Below are positions 17,292-24,923 of a stretch of 33,081 nt of DNA, in pieces. The DNA lies in the NCBI GenBank assembly GCA_014237975.1, contig JABACA010000039.1, positions 1-33,081 of the forward strand, given 5' to 3'. This DNA comes from Mariniblastus sp. (lineage in GTDB: Bacteria; Planctomycetota; Planctomycetia; Pirellulales; Pirellulaceae). Position 1 is the stretch's first letter, and each line of letters opens with the position of its first letter. Both the position numbers and the translations under genes were made by a program. The notes under the pieces are model-generated. The model saw nothing but the letters and a program-made list of their open reading frames with translations, was not told where the DNA came from and made no database searches.

Positions 17292-19292
17292 TCATTCACT
17301 TCGATAGGCGAGCAAACGCAAGGCGTTGCCAACTACCAACAAGGTTGATCCCTCGTGAAACAGAACCGCAAAACCCAATTGCAGTCCAAACAGGGTGGCC
17401 GGTACCAATACGGCTACCATGCCGAGACTGAACCACAAGTTTTGACGGATGATCCGGCCAGTCTTTCGACTGAGACCAACGGCAAAGGGCAGTCTTGTCA
17501 GATCGTCTGCCATTAATGCAACATCGGCGGTTTCCAGTGCCACGTCGGAACCTGCAGCTCCCATGGCGATCCCCACGGTGGCGGCTGCCATGGCGGGAGC
17601 ATCATTAACACCATCGCCAACCATTGCCACCTCCCGCTCGGCGCGCAATTTCTGGATGGCGGCTACCTTGTCCTCAGGCATCAGTTCACCCCATGCGTCG
17701 TCGATCCCCACGGCCATCGCAACCGAGTCTGCCACCGGTTGATTATCACCCGAGATCATGATCATTTGATCAATGCCCAGCTTCCGTAATCGGCTGATGG
17801 TTGCCTTGGCGTTGCGACGTGGTGTATCCATCAAACCAAGAACACCCAGGTAGCGAATGCCTTGCCGAACAATCATCGTGGTCCGGCCTTGAGATTCAAG
17901 TTGACGGACCTGTTGGACCAGTTCGACCGAGGGTTGATTGGCATCCATTTCTTCAAACAGCTTTAGTTTGCCAATGGAAACACAGGTGCCATTGACCATG
18001 GCCTGGATTCCTTGGCCGACGCGATTTTTCAGCTCCGTTGCCGCCGGTATGCTAAGCCCGCAGAGTTTGGGTTGCAGGTCGCGCACGACAGCTTGGGCGA
18101 GTGGGTGATCGCTGAGTGATTCCACCGCGATGACGTTGGCAAGTAGTTCTGTTTCTGGGATGTCGGGCTCACACAGGATATCGGTCAGTTGAGGTTGGCC
18201 CTGGGTTAACGTGCCGGTTTTATCAAAGGCAATCGCCCCCAACCGCCCCAGGTTTTCCAACGGTCCTCCACCCTTTACCAGGACACCACCCTTGGCGGCC
18301 CGGGCGACGCCGCTCAGTACGGCACTGGGGGTCGCGATGGCCAATGCACAGGGGCTGGCAGCTACCAAAACGGCCATCGCTCGGTAGAACGACTCGGCAA
18401 ATCTCTCATCGACAAACAGGAAGGCAAAGTGGAGCAGGGCGACCAACAAAATCACTGCAGGGACGAAGTACTTTTCAAACCGTTTGGTGAAATGTTGTGT
18501 CGGTGATTGTTGTGATTCGGCTTCGTTGACCAGGGTAATGACACGCGCCAAGGTTGATTCATTGGCTAATTGAGTGACCTGAACTTGCAGGGATCCACTT
18601 CCGTTGAGCGTGCCAGCAAACACACGATGTTCTGCTGATAATTTGGATGGATTGCGGGCAGCGAGAACCTTGTCTTCGACCGGTCGTTTATCGACCGGCA
18701 CACTCTCACCCGTAATCGGCGCCTGGTTCACCGCGCTTTCGCCCTGAATCACGAACCCGTCGGCTGTGACTCGTTCGTTGGTCTTGATGATGACGGTATC
18801 ACCCACTCGGAGCTCTTCTACTGGTATCACCAAGGCCTCATCCTGGCGGAGGACGGTAGCAACATCCGGTGCCAGATTTGCGAGAGATTTAATGGCATGA
18901 CGCGCCCGCCCCATGGCGTAATGTTCCAGCGCATGTCCCATCGAGAAAAGAAACAGCAGCAACGATCCTTCCGCCCATTTTCCCAGCGCTGCGGCCCCGA
19001 TCGCGGCAACTAACATCAGGAATTCAATTTCAAATCGGCCTCGTAAAGTACTTTCGATCACTTCACGTAAAAAGAAAACGCAGCCAAACAGATAGGCCAA
19101 CAGGTACAAGGCAAACGAAATCCAGTTGTCACCGGAATAGAAAATACTGATCAACCAGCCCAGCAACAGGGCCGCACCGCACAAGATTGCAAAGATCAAC
19201 TCCGTTCTTTCACCGAAGATTCCGCCGTGCGAGTGACCCGAGTGGTCAGGACTATGACATCCTGCTTGATGTTGTGATGGTGGGTTGGACAT
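17292..19292 (-). CDS. P1B-4-type transition-metal exporting ATPase (CoaT/CtpD-like)
   Basis: The 666-residue inner-membrane P-type ATPase has a phosphorylation site DKTGT (D357), an actuator TGES and a hinge GDGVNDAPA, so all core catalytic motifs are intact. The membrane metal-site motif is SPC (S313-P314-C315), not the CPC of Cu, Zn or Cd pumps, and the last helix carries HEGST (H646) near NALRLL. These features together mark subgroup P1B-4, whose members export Co, Fe(II), Zn or Ni. There is no classical N-terminal HMA domain; instead the first 24 residues hold a His/Cys-rich tail (H8, C12, H13, H17, H20, H22) that probably binds metal. No metal-responsive regulator is adjacent. The exact metal cannot be assigned from the sequence. 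Confidence 0.93.
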   Translation of the reverse strand: MSNPPSQHQAGCHSPDHSGHSHGGIFGERTELIFAILCGAALLLGWLISIFYSGDNWISFALYLLAYLFGCVFFLREVIESTLRGRFEIEFLMLVAAIGAAALGKWAEGSLLLFLFSMGHALEHYAMGRARHAIKSLANLAPDVATVLRQDEALVIPVEELRVGDTVIIKTNERVTADGFVIQGESAVNQAPITGESVPVDKRPVEDKVLAARNPSKLSAEHRVFAGTLNGSGSLQVQVTQLANESTLARVITLVNEAESQQSPTQHFTKRFEKYFVPAVILLVALLHFAFLFVDERFAESFYRAMAVLVAASPCALAIATPSAVLSGVARAAKGGVLVKGGGPLENLGRLGAIAFDKTGTLTQGQPQLTDILCEPDIPETELLANVIAVESLSDHPLAQAVVRDLQPKLCGLSIPAATELKNRVGQGIQAMVNGTCVSIGKLKLFEEMDANQPSVELVQQVRQLESQGRTTMIVRQGIRYLGVLGLMDTPRRNAKATISRLRKLGIDQMIMISGDNQPVADSVAMAVGIDDAWGELMPEDKVAAIQKLRAEREVAMVGDGVNDAPAMAAATVGIAMGAAGSDVALETADVALMADDLTRLPFAVGLSRKTGRIIRQNLWFSLGMVAVLVPATLFGLQLGFAVLFHEGSTLLVVGNALRLLAYRSE

Positions 19293-19636
19293 GGGTTTGA
19301 TTTTTTTGGTCCGTTTGGCCGTCAGTTCCCTCTACAAGATTGTCTTGAAGGCTTGGTTAATCACAACACCGTATTTCAACATCCTGTGAAAATAATATTG
19401 TTTCTAAGGGAGGAGGACGATTTCGAGGATCTTTGTTTGACCCGGATGGAGTGAGGTACAAAGAAGCAATTTACTATTCACGGGCTTTGTAGTTACCATC
19501 CCTTTGCCTGAATGATGAGCCTGAGATCCTTGACCACGGCAGGCATGGGCGATCGAGGCTGACTTCCTGGGGGAAGCCTGCTAAAGTATATCCGATTGGC
19601 TTTCGGACTGACCATTGAATGGGTTGGCGAACTGAC
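19293..19636. other. Divergent intergenic region between metal ATPase and synthase-like genes
   Basis: About 350 bp separate the two divergent starts. A strong Shine-Dalgarno-like run (GGGAGGAGG near 19408-19416) is not followed by any usable start at the right distance, and the frames after it close quickly, so no small gene is claimed. Promoters for both flanking genes must lie here, but no clear -35/-10 pair stood out. Confidence 0.35.
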
Positions 19637-19646
19637 GGAGTTGTCT

Positions 19647-22118
19647 TTGACAGAAACAGTGCAACATTCTGACGCTTCCCCTTGGCGTCGATCGATCGGG
19701 GTGGATTGTCTCGTTTATCTGGTGTTTTTTCTGTCCGGTGCGGCCGCCTTGATTTATGAGATTTCCTGGGCCCGCCAAGTCGGGTTGTTGTTTGGTCACA
19801 CGATCCACGCGGCCGGCGTCGTTCTGGCAAGCTATTTTTTTGGGATGGCCGTGGGTTACCTGGTTGGGGCTCGTTGGTCCACTCGAGTGGCTCCCATGTA
19901 CGGCTACGCGATCGCCGAAGCGGTGGTAGCGGTTTGGGCATTCTTGATTCCCGTTCTTCTGGGTTGGTCCGAAGATTCTTTTACAGCCGGCCTCTTAACC
20001 CATTCTTCGTTTCCTCTACAAACCTTGTCCCGGGTTTTGTTCAGTTTTTTGCTTCTGTTACCAGCCACCATCGCATTGGGCATTACCTTGCCAATGATCG
20101 CGATGGTTTGTTCATCCTATGGCTCCGGCCAGCTTTCAGATCCTCGCAATACCATGCGGGTTACATGGGCCTATGCCGTCAACACGGCCGGCGCGCTGTT
20201 GGGTGTTCTGGTGGCGACGTTTTATCTGCTGATTACCATTGGCGTAACGACCAGTAGTTACCTCGCGGCGGGACTTTCCCTGTTATGTTGCCTGATCGCA
20301 TTAGTGATACAATTCGCCTTCTTGCGTAAAAAACCACCACAGGAAGTTGCCGGTACCGATCGACAGCAATCGCTTCCAGCCCGGCAAGTCCTGATGACCG
20401 AAACAACATTGGCGCGGAGAGTTCCTGCCTGGCCGCTACTCGGGCTGGCTGGATTGTCCGGGTTTGGAACGTTAGGTCTACAAGTCTTGTATACACGAAT
20501 GTTCTCGCTGGTTTTTCATAACAGCAGCTACACGTTCGGCATTGTCATATCCGTCTTTCTGGCGGCACTGGCATTGGGCGCTGCAATTGTCGGAGGGTTG
20601 CAGCGAAAAATCGATGCGTGGCGCCTGGCGGGGTGGGTTACGGGACTCGGGGCCATTGCAACCGTAATCTCAGTGAGTGTTTTTGTTGGCTGTACCGACC
20701 TCGAGTATTTCCGTTATGGCAGGTCGTTCTGGAGTTACGTCGCTGGCGCGTGCGGATTGGTCACGCTGGTTGTGGCGCCACCCGTGTTACTGCTGGGCAT
20801 GTTACTTCCACTGGTATGGAGATTGGAGGGAGGCCAAGCGGGTAACGTCGTCGGTTGGTTGACGGCGATCAACACCTTGGCGGCGGCCGTGGGGGCTTTG
20901 TCTGCCAGTTTTGTAATGCTGCCTTTGTTTGGACTGTGGGAGTCGTTTATTGTGTTGGCTGTTCTGTTTGCCGCTTGTTCGGTGGCGCTACTATGGAAAT
21001 GTCTGAATTCCATCTGGTTCTGTTCCGGCTGCCTGGTGTTTGTATTTGCAGCTTGGTTTGCAATACGTTACCCGGCGGATGTTGAGGATGCGCTTGGGAA
21101 AAGTAGAGGCGAACAGCTGATCCAGCGGTGGAATTCTCCGTATGGTTGGATCGACGCCGTGCAAGTGGAAGGATCGGCTACCTACAAGATCCGTCAAAAC
21201 CTTCATTATCGGTTTGGCAAAACGGGGAGTAATACCCGTGAATTTCGTCAAGCTCATATTCCGTTGATGCTCCACTCGCAGCCGAGCGACGTGCTGTTTA
21301 TGGGTTTGGGAACGGGGCTGACAGCCGGAGGGAGTATTCCCCACGAAGCTGTCCAGAGGATTGATCTGGTTGAGCTCATTCCAGAGGTAGTGGAAGCTTG
21401 TCGTCTGCTGGCCGAACATAATTTCAATGTGATTGACCATCCTCGCGTCCAAGTGTTTGTGGATGATGCCCGTCATTATCTCTTGGGTACGGACCGTCGT
21501 TACGACGTGATCGTCTCCGACCTGTTTGTGCCGTGGGAAAGCGAATCCGGGTACCTGTACACGGTGGAACATTACAGGGTGGCCAAGAAACGATTGAAAC
21601 CGGGCGGTCGATTTTGTCAATGGTTGCCACTGTTTCAACTTGGTGAAGGTGAGTTCGAAGCGATCGCCGACAGTTTTTCGAGTGTGTTTCCACATGTAAC
21701 AATCTGGTGGGCAGAATTGGGTGCCTCAAAACCCGTGGTTGCATTGATTGGCTCGGACGAACCGTTGCAAATCTCAAGTGATCAGGTTGATCGACGACTT
21801 GAGGCGTTATGGCAACGGATGGGGAGAACGGATTCTGTGATGGAGGACGTAGACAGATTTTGGGATTTGTATCTCGGTGATTGGCAGACCCGCCCCCATG
21901 TCAACTTGAATACCGATGAACATCCACGTGTTGAATTCATGACGCCCATCAGTAATCGCCAACGCCAGTTGATTTCGTCGCGCGTTCTGTGGGATTATTA
22001 CAACCGGGTCCTCGGTCGATTGACCAGGAAAGATGCGGTTTTGGTCGATCATCCAACTCCCTTGATGCCTGAAGACCAGCAGCGAGCCCGACAACGCATC
22101 ATGATCTTCGGAAAATGA
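19647..22118 (+). CDS. Membrane protein fused to a spermidine-synthase-like domain
   Basis: The product is 823 residues from TTG 19647. The N-terminal part (to about 480) is a polytopic membrane region with a conserved opening (LVYLVFFLSGAAALIYEISW), common in bacterial fused SpeE-like proteins. The C-terminal part (about 535-720) is a Rossmann methyltransferase-like fold with GLGTGLTAGG (near 552), the acidic LVELIPEV and the DDARHYL segment (near 605). At the position where true spermidine synthases have an Asp-Ser-x-Asp-Pro type loop it reads VSDLFVPWES, so polyamine synthesis is doubtful. TTG 19647 is chosen because GGAG (19637-19640) is 6 bases upstream; TTG 19596 gives 17 more residues but has no such site. 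Its role is unknown; modification of a membrane or exported compound is possible. Confidence 0.85.
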   Translation: MTETVQHSDASPWRRSIGVDCLVYLVFFLSGAAALIYEISWARQVGLLFGHTIHAAGVVLASYFFGMAVGYLVGARWSTRVAPMYGYAIAEAVVAVWAFLIPVLLGWSEDSFTAGLLTHSSFPLQTLSRVLFSFLLLLPATIALGITLPMIAMVCSSYGSGQLSDPRNTMRVTWAYAVNTAGALLGVLVATFYLLITIGVTTSSYLAAGLSLLCCLIALVIQFAFLRKKPPQEVAGTDRQQSLPARQVLMTETTLARRVPAWPLLGLAGLSGFGTLGLQVLYTRMFSLVFHNSSYTFGIVISVFLAALALGAAIVGGLQRKIDAWRLAGWVTGLGAIATVISVSVFVGCTDLEYFRYGRSFWSYVAGACGLVTLVVAPPVLLLGMLLPLVWRLEGGQAGNVVGWLTAINTLAAAVGALSASFVMLPLFGLWESFIVLAVLFAACSVALLWKCLNSIWFCSGCLVFVFAAWFAIRYPADVEDALGKSRGEQLIQRWNSPYGWIDAVQVEGSATYKIRQNLHYRFGKTGSNTREFRQAHIPLMLHSQPSDVLFMGLGTGLTAGGSIPHEAVQRIDLVELIPEVVEACRLLAEHNFNVIDHPRVQVFVDDARHYLLGTDRRYDVIVSDLFVPWESESGYLYTVEHYRVAKKRLKPGGRFCQWLPLFQLGEGEFEAIADSFSSVFPHVTIWWAELGASKPVVALIGSDEPLQISSDQVDRRLEALWQRMGRTDSVMEDVDRFWDLYLGDWQTRPHVNLNTDEHPRVEFMTPISNRQRQLISSRVLWDYYNRVLGRLTRKDAVLVDHPTPLMPEDQQRARQRIMIFGK

Positions 22119-22179
22119 TGTCTGTGTCGTTGAATGCCTGGGTTTTCCTCGGATCTTGCCGTTCTGTTTTTGGTTCCCA

Positions 22180-24447
22180 TCAAGGTTTTCGAAAAGGAAA
22201 ACCAAACCAAGACCAAAACCGGTTTGTGATGGACTTCTCTTTTTGGATGCCGCTTAGGTTCGCCAGGATTTGGCGCTGAGCATGGTCGATCGAAAAGTAA
22301 TGTTCAAGCTCCTTCCGATCGGCGTCAATTTTGACTTGATTCTCCTTTATGCTTTGCTCTGCTGCCTGAACTATTGTATCACGATTTGCAAATTCTCTTT
22401 CCTTGGTCAAGACCAACGATTGCCATTCGGTTTGTGCCGCCTTTAATTCGGCCCGTTCCTTGTTGAGTTGTTCCTGAGTTGAAAACAGTTGTTCCCTTTC
22501 CAGATTGGATGCGCTGGCTGATTGAGCGTGGTCGGCCTGCTGCTGGTGCAGCTCGGTTTCGCGTTGTTCCAGCTGAAGGGCCGATTGTCGCAGGCGTTCC
22601 TCGGTTTGATCCGTTTTTTGTTGGAATGCTTCGCGTTGTGCAGCCAATTCGGCTGTCTGCTCGTCAATATTTGCCTGCCGCTGCTCAAGTTGTTCCTGGG
22701 CTGCCTGCTGTTCTGCCTCGGCCGCCTGCTGTCGTTGGCGCAGTTGAGACAGTTGCCCTTTTTCCTCCGCCTGGTCTTGGGTTTGTTGTTCGACGGCTTG
22801 CTGATCCAAAGTGATTTGCTCACGATCTTTTTGCAGCGCCTGGGTTGCTGCCGACAGTTCTGCCTCGCGAGCTTCGATCCTCTTTTCCGCCTGATCGAGT
22901 CCTTCGCCCTTTTGGATGGCTTCCAGATGGATTACTTGAAGCTCTTGTTCACGCCTTTGAGAGTCCAGCTGATGATCATGGGTCAACTGTTCCAGTTCTT
23001 GAGTATGTGTTTCGATTTGTTTCCGTTGCTCTTCAATCTGTTGGTCGCGTTGATCGACGGAACGAAGTTGTTCTTCCAATTGTTTTTCGGTTGCTGCAAG
23101 TCGTGCGGTATTTAACTCGAGAGCCGTTTTCGTTTCTTCCATTTGGGCCAGCAAATTCTGCTGGGACTGACATTCTGCCTGCAGCGTGGCTATCTTTTCC
23201 TGCAGGCTGGCAATTTCTGTTATGGATAGAGCCAGCTCCTGCTGGTTCTGTTCCAGTTGAGATTTCGATAACTCGTTTTGCTGGATCAGCTGGTCTTCTG
23301 TTTCTCGCGAGTTTGCCTCGCGAGTTTGCCTGTCCAGATCCTGTTGACCAATTTGTTTCAATGCTGAATCCAATTCTGATTGCAACTGTTGGATTAGCAC
23401 GTGGTTGTCTTGCTGAGCAGAGTGTAAATCTTCCATCTCTCGACGCGCCTGCTCCAATTCGGATTGTGTCGAATGCAAGTCGGCCTGAGCATTAGATAAA
23501 TTGGTTTCGGATTGACTCAGCTCTTGGAGCAGCACTTTGTTTTTTTCAGCACCTCCATTTTCACTTTCGGCCGACAGATGGTCTGACGGCGTCAGGGTTC
23601 CAATCGGTATTTGGTTTTTCGCAAGGCGCTCCAGCGGTTGCTGGGGACTGTCCCGTTCGGTGATTTCAGGAAACGGACCCGATTCAGTCAGTAACAGCGA
23701 ACCCGAATCGCTGGAATCAACATCCGCCACAGCCGGGCTATGCGAAAATTTCAGGGCGGTGGAACTGTCGGGGTGGCTGGTGGTGGGAGAGCGACCCATG
23801 CAAACTTCGATCTCGACGCGACCAATCTTCAGACTTGAACCATCCTGTAGTTGCGCACATTCGATCGATACGTTGTCTTTTTTCGTTTTGCGAGTTGAGT
23901 GAAAATCAACAATCCAAAGTCGGCCGTCTTGCTGGTAAAAAGCGCAATGTTCCGGTGAAACGGAACGCGTGGTGAATTGAAACTTGCAGGATTCTCGCCG
24001 ACCAATCACCGCCAGCGATCTGTTCAGGTAAGGCCGGCCGATAATGGCCCCGTCGGATTTGCATTGAATCAATGGAAAGGGGCGTTGTGCCGAGTGAGCC
24101 AACAGGCTTGTAGCGGGTGGCGGTTGAGGCAGCGCCCGACCGACAAAACCCAGTCTCACTTGATGATCGCCGACGGGCATGACCTGGTCTGGATTCAGCC
24201 AAAATCCTTGCTGTTTTTTTTGTTGGCGTCCATCGACAAGATCCAGAATGTGAATCCCTGCGTCGGTCGCGAGCGCGAACAGTTGCCGCCTTGCCACCTT
24301 GACGCCGTCTAATTTCAAGTCGGCTTTTGCGTGGCTGCCAATCAAGGCAAAGGGCTTGTCCAGGGCAACAGTCGTCGGGCCGTCAGGTCCGATGATTTCG
24401 GCTCGGATCCGGTTGGAGGTCCAATATTGAGTGACAGTTTTGTTCAC
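22180..24447 (-). CDS. Double-FHA protein with very long Gln/Glu-rich coiled coil
   Basis: The 755-residue protein has two forkhead-associated domains: a divergent one at about residues 28-102 (FALIGSHAKADLKLDG) and a more canonical one at about 143-217, with G149-R150 and the SxxH pair S164/H167 used in phosphothreonine binding. A Ser/Pro-rich linker follows (about 220-290). Then comes an almost unbroken heptad-like region rich in Gln, Glu and Leu to about residue 735, ending in a short basic/aromatic tail (RFWSWFGFPFRKP). No signal peptide or membrane helix is seen. FHA domains read Ser/Thr phosphorylation, so this may be a scaffold under an Hanks-type kinase, an inference because no kinase gene is in the window. 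The start is GTG with no clear ribosome binding site. It converges with the synthase-like gene. Confidence 0.9.
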   Translation of the reverse strand: MNKTVTQYWTSNRIRAEIIGPDGPTTVALDKPFALIGSHAKADLKLDGVKVARRQLFALATDAGIHILDLVDGRQQKKQQGFWLNPDQVMPVGDHQVRLGFVGRALPQPPPATSLLAHSAQRPFPLIQCKSDGAIIGRPYLNRSLAVIGRRESCKFQFTTRSVSPEHCAFYQQDGRLWIVDFHSTRKTKKDNVSIECAQLQDGSSLKIGRVEIEVCMGRSPTTSHPDSSTALKFSHSPAVADVDSSDSGSLLLTESGPFPEITERDSPQQPLERLAKNQIPIGTLTPSDHLSAESENGGAEKNKVLLQELSQSETNLSNAQADLHSTQSELEQARREMEDLHSAQQDNHVLIQQLQSELDSALKQIGQQDLDRQTREANSRETEDQLIQQNELSKSQLEQNQQELALSITEIASLQEKIATLQAECQSQQNLLAQMEETKTALELNTARLAATEKQLEEQLRSVDQRDQQIEEQRKQIETHTQELEQLTHDHQLDSQRREQELQVIHLEAIQKGEGLDQAEKRIEAREAELSAATQALQKDREQITLDQQAVEQQTQDQAEEKGQLSQLRQRQQAAEAEQQAAQEQLEQRQANIDEQTAELAAQREAFQQKTDQTEERLRQSALQLEQRETELHQQQADHAQSASASNLEREQLFSTQEQLNKERAELKAAQTEWQSLVLTKEREFANRDTIVQAAEQSIKENQVKIDADRKELEHYFSIDHAQRQILANLSGIQKEKSITNRFWSWFGFPFRKP

Positions 24448-24923
24448 GATTAATTTTGAAAATCAATGCGCGGCTCATAAATCAAAAACAGCCAGGATAC
24501 ATCCAGGAGAAGTTTTTTTTCTTGATGGCAGGGGTACCGTGGCCAGACGTTCGCTCCGCAATAAGGTGTTGCACTTCCGGATAAATGGGGAAGCACCATC
24601 GGGTTTATTATGATCTGCTGGCGATTTCATTCAAGCAGCAGGCTGTATTCATCGCAGCTGGGGATAGCAGTGATGTAATGCTGCCATTCTAGATCATTCG
24701 GGAATCCGGTAGTAATGGTTCCGTCGACTAGCACGGTTGTTTTTTTCAGTTGTTTGGTGCCGAAAATTTCAATAATCAGCTCCGTTACCTGGTTATTGAC
24801 CTAGGCTTTTTTAGAGCCTGGATGTGGTCCCGATGATTACACCAGCCACAACATCGACCCGTACTAATTCGCCGAACACCTTGATTCAAGGTGGGAACCA
24901 CAAGCTGAAAAAGTGATTTTGTA
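24448..24923. other. Intergenic stretch upstream of the DUF4347 gene
   Basis: This 476-bp region contains the orphan open frame described separately (24627-24800) and a small AT-centred inverted repeat (AGGCT 24803-24807 with AGCCT 24814-24818). The plus-strand 60-codon frame at 24431-24613 overlaps the FHA gene start and is not protein-like. The region should hold divergent promoters for the FHA and DUF4347 genes, but none was clear. Confidence 0.35.
24627..24800 (-). pseudogene. Orphan 57-codon open frame without a normal start (possible gene remnant)
   Basis: This minus-strand frame runs from just after a TAG (24803-24801) to TGA (24629-24627) and encodes 57 residues that look like real protein: TELIIEIFGTKQLKKTTVLV, then DGTITTGFPNDLEWQHYITA and a C-terminal IPSCDEYSLLLE. 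The alternation of hydrophobic strands and polar turns fits a beta-rich domain C-terminus. There is no ATG, GTG or TTG before the GTG at codon 23. GGAG (24783-24780) lies a few bases before two ATT codons, a rare start type. Either it is the tail of a decayed gene, a tiny gene with an ATT start, or chance. I do not recognise the family. Confidence 0.25.

Noticed and set aside
19405..19480. Small gene after the GGAGGAGG run
   Set aside because: No ATG, GTG or TTG with an open frame lies at a proper distance from the run; the frames close within a few codons.
20991..21695. Minus-strand open frame of 234 codons
   Set aside because: Opposite the spermidine-synthase-like domain, which has recognisable motifs; no protein features of its own.
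22522..23115. Plus-strand open frame of 197 codons, very Leu/Phe-rich, looking like a membrane protein
   Set aside because: It is the antisense of the Gln/Glu-rich coiled coil: CAG and GAA codons read as Leu and Phe on the other strand. The minus-strand FHA protein explains the region fully.
22845..23495. Plus-strand open frame of 216 codons
   Set aside because: Another antisense shadow of the coiled-coil gene; its composition is irregular and it has no recognisable motif.
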